Shown one piece after another: positions 35,298 through 49,157 of a stretch of DNA of 64,000 bases. Where the stretch lies: assembly GCA_036583965.1 (NCBI GenBank), contig JAZBQD010000015.1, positions 23,651,310 to 23,715,309 of the forward strand, written 5' to 3'. The position numbers and the translations under genes are program-made. Below the pieces are notes generated by a model, which saw only the letters and a list, made by a program, of their open reading frames with translations, had not been told where the DNA came from and searched no databases. The DNA comes from Prunella strophiata. Its lineage: Eukaryota > Chordata > Aves > Passeriformes > Prunellidae. Each line of letters starts with the position of its first letter. The stretch's first letter is position 1.

Positions 35298-38200
35298 GTA
35301 TGTGTTACAGCATTGCAACAGCTTATATCCACTGGGAATAAGCTGACTTCTACATTTCTCTTTCTTTGCTGCTGCTTTTATTTATTTAATGTCAGCAGGG
35401 GAAATGGAAAGTAAGATGAATCTTGTGATTAGGCTTGTGTATAGAGGAAAGGAAGTGAATTTAGGAGGGAATATGTGTATACAGCAGGCTGAGTGCATGC
35501 ACCCATTTACAGAAAAGCTGCAGGAGGGAGTGGGACCAGCTGCTGGAGAAGGAGGGGCAGAGGAGGAGAGGCACTGGGGAACCTGCATGTGGAGAGGTTT
35601 GGGGAGAGTGGCAACTGGCCCATGGCTCTGCAGAGGTGGGTCTACCCTGCCCTGCTGTCCCTCTTTATTTTCATGTGAGAAATCACAGCAGTGAACAGCA
35701 ACTCAGCAGTAATACTGATGTGGGACATGCCTATTTGGGAATAAAGAATGGGTTTTTCTTGCTTAGCTTGAGTTGTTTTCAAAGCAGCCTAAGTTAAGCT
35801 GGAAAAATGTGGTCGTTCTGGAATGCAAATCTGTGAGTGCCTTATAGGAATATAAATATAGCATCTTATCTTGCACTGTTATATACTCCCACACAGACAA
35901 GCCTGGAGGCAAGTGGAAAAATGAAGGCTGGGCTATTCATGATACCCCTGGCATCAGCTCCAGTCACACGTGGGCATGTGGGCAGCTGGAGCTGACATAT
36001 GCTAATAGAAATTAACATATGTGTGTGGAGCTGGGCCACACGGGGCTGCAGCACAAAGAGCCTGGTCCAAGGCACCTTTACCAGTGCATCCTTTGGCCAT
36101 TGAGCTTTCTACTAAATGCTGTGTGTGATCCATGCACACAATGTGTGAGCTGGGCTTCAGTGATGCTTGTGAGTTCCTTTCAGCTCAGGATATTCCATGT
36201 TCCTATGAATATGTAGCAAACCTGGCACCACCTTTAATGTACAACCATGGTTTACCTCTGTGATGCCTTGAAAGCCCAGGTTTGGTACAGCCTACTAAGA
36301 GCAGATAAATTCAGACCATAAAGGAGATTTTGGGCTGCATTTCTCCCCATTGTTTGATTCCTGTGAGAGGACCACACATGCCCTCCCAGCTATAGGACTG
36401 GTGGCTTTAACACACTTTCAGGCCTGTTGTGGTATTTGAGGCAGCCCAAAGTAGCTGGGTAATGGTGCTCTCAGAAGCAATTCTATTTTTTGAACTCTCC
36501 AGTCTTTTAGCTGTCTAGGGCCATCTCCAACCTGAAGTCCTATCATAATCTGGTGGCATGCTGGGTCTTGTTTACAAGATAAACTAACAGCTGCTTTCCT
36601 CTCATCTGCTGCTCCTGCTTGGAACTTGAAATAGGAATTATCTGTGTGTGTCAGAACCAGGAGAGTCAAAGCCTCCTTGGAGATGCCCTTTGGGCCTCTC
36701 TTTCTGCTACCTTGCAAACATATTTCTATTTTCAGAGATGGCAACCCAGCACCTAATCTTCCACAGGCACATGTATTGCTCCCAGGGAGGAATGTTAGGA
36801 ATGAAGGAACTGATTTTTTTTAACCCTCCCTCCATGGGTTTGCCCACTCCTGCTTATCAGCCTACCTCAGCACTTGGTGTTTGAAATCTGGATCAGGATT
36901 TTTCACCTTTCAGGTCCTATGCATAGTTTTTTCAACAATGGCCTCATTTGCTTTCAAAGCAGCTGAGTGAAAACGCATCCATTTTTGTTTTTGTGCATCT
37001 GTAGGCAGAAATATAAGAGGAGCAGTCTTATTATTTTTTTTTTCTGAACTGATGTTTAGTGACTGTATTAAAAGGCCACACACAAGCTCCTCTCTCATTT
37101 GCATATCAATACTTAGCCTATTAGAAGCCAATGGAGTGAGGGTCTTGCAGTACATACCCTCTCACAGCGTGACTCTCAGACTTGCCATGACATCCTTTCT
37201 TCAGCTTTCATGTCAGTGAATATTATATTGTGATGCCTTGCAGCCAGGATAAACTGGGGCCATTAAATGTTCAGATGTATGCTCAATCTGTGAAGCTCGC
37301 AGCTGCTCCACTCTTTTGATAATGCTAGTAAGCAAAATTAGTAAATAAAATAAATGCTTAAGGTTCATTTGCTGCACACCCCAATACATGAATGAGAATA
37401 GAATCGAGGACATCAAAGAAAAATAAAAAACAGGCTAGTAATAACTTGTTCCCCTTAGGCCTACTGCTTAACCTAAATGTTGTGTTAAAGGGATAAATGG
37501 GTGAACTGAATTATTATACGTAGTTGAAAGCCAGGAATGAGATTTGAGATCACACCCCTGTTAGTAAAGTCAGCATTATCTCCATAAGACAAAAACCAGT
37601 AAATGTTTAGCTGAGAAAATGTGTTGTGTTTAATACATTCACAAAAATTTTCATATTATTCACCTACACAGGTAAATAATAAAATCCTGAAGTGGCCCAT
37701 GAGGCTGGAGCAAGGTCACCCTCCTTCCCTCCCACTCCCCCAGCCCCTGCTTGTTTTGGTGCCCTGAGAAGGGGCACATCTGCCATGGCTGCCTGCAGCT
37801 GAAATGAGATAGGAAAGCTCCCTGGGAAAGGAATTTTTTCAAAGAGATTTGAAGGGAAGAAACCAAACCCAGGTGTTAGTCTCTCTGTGAGGGGAGTGGT
37901 AGAGGGATGGGGATGAGCTGATTGGAAAGTACCATCAGCTCATGGTGCCTACAACCATGAGGATGAGGACAGGAAGGGGGAAGGTGTTCAGGGAAGAGGG
38001 GCAGGAAGGATGGGGCCACCTACTTTGTCTGAAGGAGGGGATGTGAGGGGCTAAATGGGGACTCCCAGCACAAATGCCACATTTGGATGGAGAAGGAAGG
38101 TGGCTTGAGTAGATTGTCTCAAGGCTTCCACCCTCCCAGAGCTGCACCATTCCTGAAAGCTCATGTCCACCTTTCTCTCTCTTGCTAGCCTGTGGATGGA

Positions 38201-40504
38201 GGAGGGGGATACTGTTTTATGTACATACACTGCTGAATCATACTGCTGCTGGATTAAGATGTTTGAAAAAGTACATCCCAGAGGTTCTGTGCTTGAAAGA
38301 ATATCCCTGAAGGAGGCTTGCAGAGTTGGACTAACTATGGTAACCTCAAATGATAGTGACCAAGGAAATGGCCAAAGGAAAAATACTTGTGGCATGATCC
38401 CTGTGACACATGTGTGGAAAAAAATGTCCCAAAGAGGAATGCACTGAGAAAAGATCTACTTTCTGTAAGGGGAACATGCAGAAGAATAAGATAAATTTAT
38501 TACTGGATATGATATCACTGCTGGTTGGAACTGGCTGGTTGGAAAAGGCTGAATTTCTCTCTCATAGCCTCTGCTGCTTAAGTAAGGTATGACTCATGCC
38601 CCTGCAAACTATTCACCTCTATTTAAACCCACAGTCTCCTCTTTACTATAAAGTTAATTAATTAAAAAAACTCCTTGTGGTAGGAGTAACAATGGCAGAA
38701 TAATGGATTGCCTTGGGAAAGGCCATCAGTAAGCTGGAGTCTCAAAAAGGTCAGGAAAAATAGGATCCAGAAACTGACACTTATATTTAAGAATATGTTT
38801 TCTCATACCAAGGGACTGATTGTATCCAAAAACTGCTAATACAGAGAAAATAGAGCAAGAAAGCACAGTATTATTCTGCTTAATACTGGGGTTGAAGACT
38901 GTGTTCTAAAAAATAAAAATACCACCTGGAGTTAAAAGTTAATTCATCAAATTTTTCTCATCTACAGTATGTGTTTGGGTTTTTTGTCTCTCCAGAGTTT
39001 GAATATACTACTCTAGTGTTAACACTAACTCTTAATCTGATTTTATGTATGCTTAACTTAACACTCTATGAGTTCTCATTAAAACTCAAAATGTAAAAAT
39101 TTAAACACATGCTTAGCTTTTTACAGAATAATGGTTGCATATTGTGAAATGCATAAGATATATAATACATCTGAATTAAAATTACAACAGAATTCCCAGC
39201 TGGATTTTCCTGGTCACTTTTGTTATTTTAATACAGCTTTAAAGATTGTGCTACATGTTAAAATATTAGTTAGAATTTTAAAACAGAACCATGTCCTGAA
39301 AAAAATGCCTTTGACATATGCAAGTAATTTTCCTATTGTGAAATTAGGCATTAGTAACTTAGAGTTGTATGAAATGTATTTGAGAATTTATCCCAAAATT
39401 TCCCAAATCTTATTGATAAGCAATTCATCAGGAATGCTTAGTGCATGGCATTTCAGAGGCTCCTCAGCTTTGCCCTGGCAAGTAAGTCACAACATTCACC
39501 AGACTTTAAAAAAAAACCAGTCACTGATATTCCAGTAAATCTCATAATTCTAATGAGCTTTTCTTCCAGTGAACTCATCTCCTGCATTGCCAGTGGAAGT
39601 AGAACCACAGAAATGTGAACATCCTTGAAGAAAAACGAGTTAGAGGGAATGCACACAGCTAATTTCCAATATATACTCACCACCCCTAAATCAGCAGTAG
39701 AGGAAGATGTTCCACCCTGGCTCCAAACAGAGGACCATCAGACATGGACACTGTGGCTAGAGGAGATATTTCAGAGCAGGGCATAGGAAATCTTGTAAAC
39801 AATTCTCTTAATGATCTACTTCTGGGGAAAATACAACTTTCATATCTGTGTGTGCAGCCATTGCCCTGCACCATGAGAATGTCAGTCTCTTAATTTTTCT
39901 GTTCTATCTAACATCAGTATGGATATTTCCATTTCTCAGTGAAGTGCATAACTCTTTTTTCTAATCCTGCCATGCTGTTGGCCTCAGTGATGAGAATCTC
40001 ATTTACAGCAATGTCACATTATTTCCCTCCTTTTCCTCACTTGAGTGTGTTAGCAGCCTGAGCGATGGAGAGTGGCTTCTGGTGGCTGCATTCAGATTTG
40101 ATGTGCTGATAGCAAGTAAAGAGAAAGATAAAATAACAGACCTTTGACACACCTACTCTGCATCTGTATATTAGTTGCCATTTAAGCCAGTTTGGAATCC
40201 CCTTTGGCAAATCCCTAGAAGGACATAGAAAGAATGACAGATGCTGAAGCGCAGTTCGAGGGAGACCTGCCTCAGCCCTCCTGGAATGGAAAACTCCAAC
40301 TTCAGATCTCTCAAATCTGGCTTTCAGAATTAAATCATTCAGTGTGGAAAGAAAAGAGACTTAAGATGGAAAAAATGAAAACAAAACACTAGTTGGTCAT
40401 AGGATCAAAGGAAAATCAATACTAAAGAAAGGATTAAAAATTAGGAGTTTGGGGAATATTGCCTTTGTGCAATACCCCTTGGCTATAGAGACAGAATTAG
40501 AAAG
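34661..40504. other. Intergenic, no gene recognised
   Basis: Apart from the (TG)n tract, nothing could be assigned. A frame of 135 codons at 39131-39538 (plus) is AT-driven, and one of 114 codons at 38051-38395 (minus) has no domain. Confidence 0.6.
35262..35294. repeat. (TG)n microsatellite, about 16 units
   Basis: An uninterrupted GTGTGT run follows a shorter imperfect GTGAGTGTG lead-in from about 35253. It is likely polymorphic in length. Confidence 0.97.
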
Positions 40505-40560
40505 ATTTCATGGAATTCCAGGCCAGAAGGGGACCATTACGATCAGTTGCTCAGACTTTC
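40505..40560 (-). mobile_element. Old CR1 3'-end remnant, antisense
   Basis: TTTCATGGAATTCCAGGCCA, then AGAAGGGGACCATTACGATC and CAGACTTTC, parallel the antisense 3' end of an old amniote CR1 subfamily that is abundant in turtles. Only about 55 bases are recognisable. Confidence 0.6.
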
Positions 40561-40770
40561 ACTGTGCTGCTAAGGATGCTGATGCAGCCAGCTTTGCCCG
40601 AGGCATCCCCGGGGGATGGCAGGCGGAGGAACGCTGAACCTGCGGCCCCTCGGCTCTGAAGGCTGGAGGTGACAAGCAGGCAAGGGCTCCCTCCCACCGT
40701 GTGTGCAGAGCCTGCTTGGACACCTGTGAGCATTCCCCTTTGCCCACGGCTGCTCTCTGGGCTGTCATGA
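40561..40770. other. Small GC-rich patch with retained CpGs
   Basis: About eight CpGs lie in roughly 210 bases, including CCCCGGGGG and TGCGGCCCCTCGG. It is too short and weak for a standard CpG island, but it stands out from the surrounding sequence. Short frames on both strands here have no domain. Confidence 0.4.
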
Positions 40771-43700
40771 CCTTCTCACCTCTGCCCTAAGCTGTTACTC
40801 ACCCCCCTTGCCCACCTAGACCAAAAGTCAGAAACAAAACTTTGCTCCACAAAGCTTCTCCAAAACCCCATACCTGTTGGCTGCTGCTTGCTCTTTTGAA
40901 AAGCAAGCACCTGTGTGCTGTCAGGGGTGGGAGGCAGGTGGGGTGAGGCTGCTCCATGGTAGCAGAGAGTGAAAAGACATCTTCTCACTTGCTTTGCTTT
41001 ACCTTGGTTTGTCTCATCTTCTAAATATGCACAAACTTGTAGGTCTTGTGTAGTCTGTGTAGTCTGTCAAGACCTAATCAGAGCTGTGGTTTGGTCTGCA
41101 GGAATGACTGGTGGGACCTCTAGGGCTTCCTGTGCCTTGTCCCAGCTGTGTGCTTCTGCTGCCTGTGCTCTTGAAGCAGCACCTGCCATGGAAAGGGCTG
41201 AGGACTTCAGTGCATTTTCAGCTTGTCATAATGTTTTGCACATTCCTCTCACCAGTGCAGTGAAGATTTTGATGAAGGAACCACGTTTTTATACATAGCA
41301 ATAACAGATTTTTTCTTCTATTTTACAACACATGCTAACAGCTGTTTACAAAGTAGTGATGGTGGAATGCAGTCCAGTGGGTATAGTGACTATTCATTTA
41401 TCCAGAGGGATTACACTGTGGTGAACAGCATTTGGACTTCAATTTAGCATGCATCCAGCCGAATTATGCGATTAGCTGATATGCAATAAACCAGAACAGA
41501 AACACATGCAGTCAAATGGTGCCAGATAAAAAGCATATAGTTCTTATACAGGGTCTTGTAATATTGTACAGGTAAATTATAAATACGTAGTTATAAGGCA
41601 TTTGGCTATCTTGCCATATAGTTAAATTCTTGGTGTGCTGTATACATATATCTGTAACTATGTGCAGAGCTGCACTGATTTCAGGTTCTTTATATTACTC
41701 ATTAAATAATTTTATTTTGTTGTTTTACTTGAAATATACCACACTTCAAATGCTGGCACAGAGCAATGTTTTTATGTCACTTAAAAGAGGACATAAGGCT
41801 TAAAGGCAGTCTTTTATTTAAAAAAAGTTTCAGAGAAAACTCCTCTCCCAGCAGAAACCTCGGGGTGATTTTTAAGAACAGAAAGAAAGATGTTTTTGGT
41901 TACTGTTGGGAATTTTTACAGTTATGGGGTCACTCCTCTCCAGACCATCTGGCAGTGCTGCTGCTCCCTTGGATGGAGGGCATGGGGACTGGAGGAGAGC
42001 CCACCTCCTTCCCCTGTCCTGCCACAGGGGAGCAGGGTGGAAAGAGCCCTAAGCAGAACTTTCCCAATCACCCCTAGCAGGCTGCTGAGCCCAGGGAAGA
42101 GAGCAAATAGGGGAGGGAACCAAGCTGAGAGGTTTGTCATCCCACTGGAGGCTCCTGCCTGTTGATTTTATCCTTTGTACCATTGTGGGACTGACCACAG
42201 TCCTTACTCTCAGCCAGCTCCTCACGAGAAACCAAAGGATTGGCAGCTCTGTCCTATGGACCAGCTGTGGGCAGGAGCTGGGTACACATCATGCGTATAA
42301 ACACGGATAAAGTGAAGTTGCAACTGAACAAACTGTGCACCCTAAACTGAGGGATGCTGCTCAATCTACCTGAGCATGACCATCCTGACTGCACACAGGA
42401 GTAAGATCACTTCCATCCCTCTCCATCCAAGAGGGATCATGTTGTTACCTTTCCAGCTTTATCTCTTTGCTTGATGTTAAAGTGATCAGTGCCCTGGCCA
42501 AGCTCAGGGGGAAAGAAGCCTTTCCTTGTTTTCTCATTTCACAGGACACAAAGCATTGACCAGATTAAAGAAACAGTGAACAGGCACTGGCATGGTGACT
42601 GCTATTCATCCTCTGTGCCATGTGAGGCCAGAGCCTTACGGGAAATAGCAAGTACAGAGGTAATTAAAACTATATGGATGTATATGTCTAAGTAGGCCAC
42701 ATCATGGCTGTAGGCAATTTTTCCAAAATGGTGCAATAGGAAAGTTCTTAGCCTCAACATGAGGCTCAGATTATGCAGGAACAATCCTGTGTGATCTCAA
42801 GTGTGTGAACAGACTTAGGTAAAAAAGTGTAATTTGTAGCAACTATGCAACCAAGAAGATGTAAAAATAGGAATTGAAAACATTATAATGCAACTAATAT
42901 ATTTACAATTATTGTAATCATAAAAATTGCTGAATAGCTTTCACTTTTTGAAGTGCTCTCCTTTCTCACAGATGAAAATAAATTAGCAGCTCTCCATCTC
43001 TGTCTTTTGGCAGTTTAAAATGTTGTAGGCTTTATATTAAAAAAATATTCTTGCAAATATTTCTCTAGTTTGTTTTTTAACTTGGATTGTGGATTTGCAC
43101 CAATCCTTCAGAACAGCTGGAGGTCTGTAGTCCATTCTGTACATACCTGCATGTATTTATTTTTCCACATTTGCATTTTCTGGAAAATTTGGTAGATTCA
43201 AAAAATATTTTTGTGTATTTTCAATACAGAAATGTGAAGAAAAGGAGAGAAAAAACGTCTATGAATTACATGATGTTCTAAAACCATGTTTCTAAATGCA
43301 TTTATCTGAATTCAAGCTGTGACTTAATAGCTGTAGCTGTATCAACACTGTATCAGTTTACCATAGGAGGAAAATATATGAAATGAGACATAACCTACTA
43401 AGGTCACTTCAGGGGCTATCACCGAGCGGAAAATGAATGCTAATATTTTCAGATTTAACATGGGTAAGCTAGTCAGAACCAATAGTTTGGGGCTGAATTC
43501 TGAAATGCCCTCAGTGAAAGCAAGGCAAGGGGGATGGTCAGTGAGATGGAATTATTAAAAGATAGGGTGGAGCCAAGCCCAGCCATATGGTGAATGCCAT
43601 AACCGGGGCAGACCTGTCATGGCCAGGCAAGCTGGGAAAGCAGGCGAAAAGAAATTGTCCTGAAAGAACAACATGCATCCCGCCATGAAGAAATGAGGGC

Positions 43701-46700
43701 AGAGGGCTGTGGGCAACGTGTTGGCCAGTGACTGACACTTGCACTGATGAGAGACAACACTGGAAGTTGAGCCCTGGCTATGCAAAGTTGATTAGGGTAG
43801 ATGGGACCCTTCATCATGCCTTAAAAAATCATCACAGCTCAAAACACTCACTTCCAATATGCCTAATAAAACCCTCGGTCGTTCAGGCAAGTTGGGTGAG
43901 TAACATGTCTGTCAGCAAAATAGCTGCATAACTGGGTGCATCAGACATAACATCCAAATCCAAGAGTCCTTTCTACCAACAAAAGATGTGAGGGTCTTGC
44001 TGCAGCTACTGAGAGAAGCCTGAGATTTACTCTAGACGTTCTTCATTTGTCCTCTGTTGTGTATTTTTGTGAAAAAGACTATATGTTAAAAAGCATAAAC
44101 ATGTTTGCATTTTGATAAGTAGTATAATCAACAGAGCCATTAACTAGATATTTAATTAACTATCAAAATTTCATCTCAGTCCTCAAATACTTTGTTAGTT
44201 GGATGACTCTCATGGGATAAATAAACTTAGTACCATTTACTTCAGGTGCTTTCCGAACTGAGCTCTCATGCAGCAAATATTACCTGTCCCAGAGCTCCCC
44301 CAGTTTGCACTGGCACACTCTCCAGCATTCTCTGGGGTGACCTGCTGGTCACTAAGGTAGACCAAAATTTCTGGATATGCCTGAGCTGGTGTTGACTCCA
44401 GTTTCTTGTGTCTGTGTTGTCTCTGTGGTACGGGATACACCAGTGTGGTCTAGTTCAGAGCTGGCTTGTCTAGTGCTGCTCCTGTGATCTTTGCAGCAGT
44501 CCATGGTATGATACAGCTGATGCATTTTTATTATCTGCATCCTTTTGCCAATAACCAGATTTGCATGAGGTTTTAAAAATTCAAAAGTAACTCATGTCAA
44601 ATTTTGGTAGTTCCCTGAGCCTCTGAAAAGACAAACCTACTCTGTGTTAGGAAGACATTGAGAAAAGGGTTCTTTTGGTACTGATCAGACGAGTGTATCT
44701 CTGCACTTAGAGTATAGAAATGAGAAGAAAAATCAGTCCATTAAGCCCAGGAATACAGGTCCTTGTTGTTATGTAACATTCACGTTTTCACCGTGCTTTT
44801 GGGCTGTCTTCCACCTACTTCACACCACAGCTACTGACCCCACTCATGAGCATGCACCTTTCTTATATGCACAGTATAAATCCAGTACACACCTCACACC
44901 TATAGTCACTAAGGTTTATTTATCAGGTTTCTGCTTTGACATGATACAAACCAAGTTATCATGTTCATACAAGCAAATTATATGTAGCTAGCACTCTTTG
45001 GTATTTGAGCAAACCAGCACAAAATAGGTTGCACTTGTATTAATAATTTCTCTTCTGCACAGGGCAATTATGTCCAAAAATATATCCAGAATTGGTTCCT
45101 GACCACAATAGATCCTAAACCACTGCCCAGAACCATGTTCTTATTAGCTGGGCCAAAGTTCTGCTGGGGAAAATTTAATTGTACAGCTGATGGAACACCA
45201 CAGCTGGAAAAAGTCCCAGGCATTATTTAGTTTCCTGGTATGGGTATAGTTAGCTTGACCAGACACTGACCTATGAAAAAAATACAGTTTTAAAAATAAA
45301 ACCTCAGGAAAAAAGCATTCTGCTTAATTCTGATTTTTTTCTTTGCACCTTTATCTCTTTGTGTATTGTTTATCATTTTGTAAACATTCACTTAGTTTCT
45401 TTGCAAATGCTAGAATGTTGAAATGCTCCTTTGCTCAAAAAGGAATACTATTCACCCATTCCTTTTTGTCTGATTTTCTATAAATTAGAAACCTTTACAA
45501 GGTTTTGCTTTAAAAATTACTTTCTCTCTTAGTTTTTTAGAGAAAACGTACTGCCTTTCAGGTGGGAAACTTAAAGAAAGATTACATCTCTGTTAGGTTT
45601 TAATTTTTCTAGGAATAATCCATCCAGTACAGCTCAACATCTGTAAGCCTGAAGAGCAAGTTGTCATACTTCAGACAAGCACAGAGAAGTGAAGGGATTT
45701 TCTAAGAAGCCAGATATAATTTTATGGCAGTGAATTGCTACCCTATGAACACTGAGGAATTGTGGCTTCTCATTATGTATGCCCACAAGAGAAATATTAA
45801 ACTAGACTTTTCTTTGACTGTTGCCTTCGTTCTCTCTTTCTCTTGTACATACTTATAAAATAAAGATCAAACTTCCTTGAATTCTTTTTATCTGCTTTGA
45901 AGTCTAAGGAAAACTTTTTTGGAAATTCTATTTTCATCTCTGTGAATTTATTCTCTAATGCTTCTAACTTGTCAAATATGGACTGTGCTGTTCAAGGAGC
46001 AGTTAAGAAAAAAAAGCCCATCTTTGAATCTACATGCACGGACAATCATTCTCACAATTCATGAAAGCCCTCAAAAACGTGGAGCCACAATATACTCTTC
46101 TATTACCATTTCTTTTGGAATGTTCTGAGGCATGTCTGCTGGATTCTGTGGAAGGGAAAAAACCAGGGTTTTTTTTTTTCTTCTTCTTTTTGCCCAGTAA
46201 ATTACTTTGAGTATGTAAAAGAAGAACAACCTAGAGCTTTGGACATCTCTTTTAATAAAGAGAAAAAGAAAAATTATTTCTTTATTTTTTTCTGTCAGAA
46301 CTCAATTTTTGCCTAAAGAGTTGTTAGGGGAGGACCTATTGTATTTTTAGAAGGCTAAAAAGTATCCAAGCCAGAGCTATTGCTCAAAGGTGGGATGACA
46401 GGACATACCCCCTTTCCCTGGGGAGGTGCAGGGGGTGTTGAGCAGGAGTCCCCAGAAAAAAGCCTGAATCTCTGACTACTTGGAGGAGCACAGAAGAGAT
46501 ACCATCTCCTGTAGGGGATGTTATCCTGTTCCAGTAAAGCAGGCCATGTGAGGGCAGTCCTCAGGCAATGCCTTAATGAATCTAGAAAGCTCTAATTAGC
46601 AGCCCTGCATGCATCTCCTGCCCTGGAAGGTTTGGTCCCAGGGCCACCTGCAACTGAGCCCTCCTACCCATGCAGGGAGCTGCAGCCTGGCCCCTTGGGG

Positions 46701-48989
46701 CCACCTTGGGCATCTCAGAATGGCCCTGTGACATGGGCCTGTGTCCCACTGCTGAGATTCAGCCCCATCCTTGTGACTGCTGCAGTAAATCATCCTCCTC
46801 CTCACTTTTGCCCACAAAACTACCTTTACTTTCATACCCAAGCACCTGAGCCCAGCTCATCCTAGACAACATGGTGCTTCTCAGCCCATCTCCTGGGACC
46901 TCCTGCTGGCCTGAAATAAACCATCTAACCATCAAACCTTCTTCCCACCTCTTTGTTGCTTTAGGCCAGCTGGGGCCTCTGAAGGAAAGTCAAGACATGG
47001 GCAACCAAAATCTTGTTTCATTTGGAGAATGAAAACAACCTGATGGTGGAATCATGTGAGATGTGCTGCCTTTACAGTTAAGCAGCACTGGGGAAGCTTG
47101 TTGGCTGGAAAAGCAACTGCAGGAGCAGTGCTGCTCCCTGAGGATGTCCACTCAGCTCCCACTTCATGTGTCTTCAAAGGCAAGTTTTTCCTTTGCAACT
47201 GATGGTCAGAAAAAAGTTATCCATTGTTCCTATTCAAAATCTTCTTGGGTCTGAAATGAATATGCATTGATCTGGGACAGTCTTTATTGTAAAATACTGT
47301 TGTAAAAGTTGAATGGATATTATAGCTGTAAGAATTTCCAGAATAGCCATACAGAGACTTCTACTTCGCAAATGTACCTATCTAATGATGGATGTGTACA
47401 TACACACACACATCCTGTTCAGATCACATCAAAAGGCTGAAAATGGCAGGCATTACATGGCTTAGGAGACAGGTCTTATGAGGCAAAGTAGCAAACTCAG
47501 AGATCTGAAAAAGCATCGTATGGTTATGTTTTTGACAGCAAAAAAAGCCAAACGTAGAAACCTGCAGGTAATGAAGTGCTGAGTGCAAGATTTCAATTCT
47601 CCTGCACCTATTACAATTCAGTTTGATGCAGTAAGAGATTTTGCTCACCCTAAACTCATGTTCAGCAAGAAGATGTCTTTTTCCCCACCCTTTGAAGCAG
47701 GTGGTGATAGTTTTAAATTATTAGAGGTCCAAACTTGGCCACCATCCAAGATATGGCAGGAGCTTAGGTCCTCATCATCAGAATGAAAAGCACACACCCA
47801 AATATTTGATCAGAACATATTCTTCCAGCCTTCCTGACAAAGGCAAACTCAGAGATGACAATACAGATTACAATTTTCTTTTAAAATCAAAGAGGTTGTG
47901 ATTTTTCCCACCCCCCTGTCTTTTTTCCCATGGAAGAATTAGAATATGTTCAATCAGAATGTGCAATGTGTCTCTGGCAAACAGGCATGTTCCTCAGGGA
48001 TCTAAAATAAGAATAAAACAAGTGAAGAAGGGGGCAACTGACAGCAGTGCATAGACACTACCTCTTGTATGGTTTTACTCTTGTGCGTTTGATTGCCTGT
48101 GTGAGTTTTGCATCTTGTATATTATTGTTTATCAAAGAACAATCAATGAGGAGAGAGATCAGAGGGGCAGAAGAAAGGAAAAGAAAAAAGGAGAGGACGA
48201 GAAATCTTATGCATATGTGAGGCCAAGGGATATTTCCTTTCAGGGTCCATGCACTGTTATCTTTAATTTTTATGGTATTTGAAAAGAGTGGTAATGAGTA
48301 CCAGAGTTAAAATGCAAGGATCAATGATTTCAGTGAAAATACATTGCCCAGAATCAGCTCAGGCAATGGCCAGAGGCTTTTCTAGACCAGTGAATCACCT
48401 TTAACCCTCAGCTGCTGTGTGCCCTTTGAGGAACATGCCAGGGCATTTTCCAAAGAAAGGCCCAGAGCCAATGTGCAAATTGCACTTAGCTGAAAACTTC
48501 CTCCTGGCAAATCAGGAAAACTACATTGAAAACAGCAGCATGGTGTGTTTGGACACAATGTAAGTCGGTACATTTTTCTGTTTATTATCCAAGGCTTTTG
48601 GGCTACTACAGAGCCATGGGCTACAGTTTGTGGACCACTGAGCCTTGAGGAACCAGTCCTCATTAAAGAATACCTGCCAGGGATTGTTCATCCTGCAGGG
48701 TAACTTCCATACATTGAGAGTCCTCTTGGTAGCAAAATACAAAATAAGAAATTTTAAAAGGACTGGATTGCTGCAAGGTGATTTGCTTTTGCATATTGGG
48801 CAAGTTCAGCTGATGATGTCAAGCAAGTTTGCTGTGCTTTACTATTACTTAACTTGGAAAATGGAAAGCTGATTCCTTCTGAAATCTGATTTTAAAACTA
48901 ATGCTCCCAAAACTTGCTTGACCTTGTAGCAAGGGCAAAGATGGTTTTGGTGATTTTGGGGATCAGCAAAAGTAAACAAACCAACTCTT
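40771..48989. other. Intergenic, no gene recognised
   Basis: Mostly AT-rich. Locally GC-richer stretches (41900-42170 and 46570-46930) contain short frames on both strands without domains. A T run lies near 46167-46180. No gene or repeat could be assigned. Confidence 0.6.
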
Positions 48990-49157
48990 TAGCAAGAGAG
49001 GTTGTGGAGTCTCCCCCACTGGAGATACACAAGAACCATCTGGACACAATCCTGTGCCGTGTGCTCTGGGATGGCCCTGGTCGAGCAGGGGGGGAGGTTG
49101 GACCAGATGACCCACTGTGCTCCCTTTCAACTGTATTTGCTCTGTGAATCCATGATT
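48990..49157 (+). mobile_element. CR1 LINE 3' end, sense
   Basis: The recognisable order is GGTTGTGGAGTCTCCCCCACT, then GGAGATACACAAGAACC, CTGGACACAATCCTGTGC, GGGAGGTTGGACCAGATGAC and CCACTGTGCTCCCTTTCAAC, followed by the CTGTGAATCCATGATT terminus typical of CR1. It is 5'-truncated, as most CR1 copies are. Confidence 0.88.
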
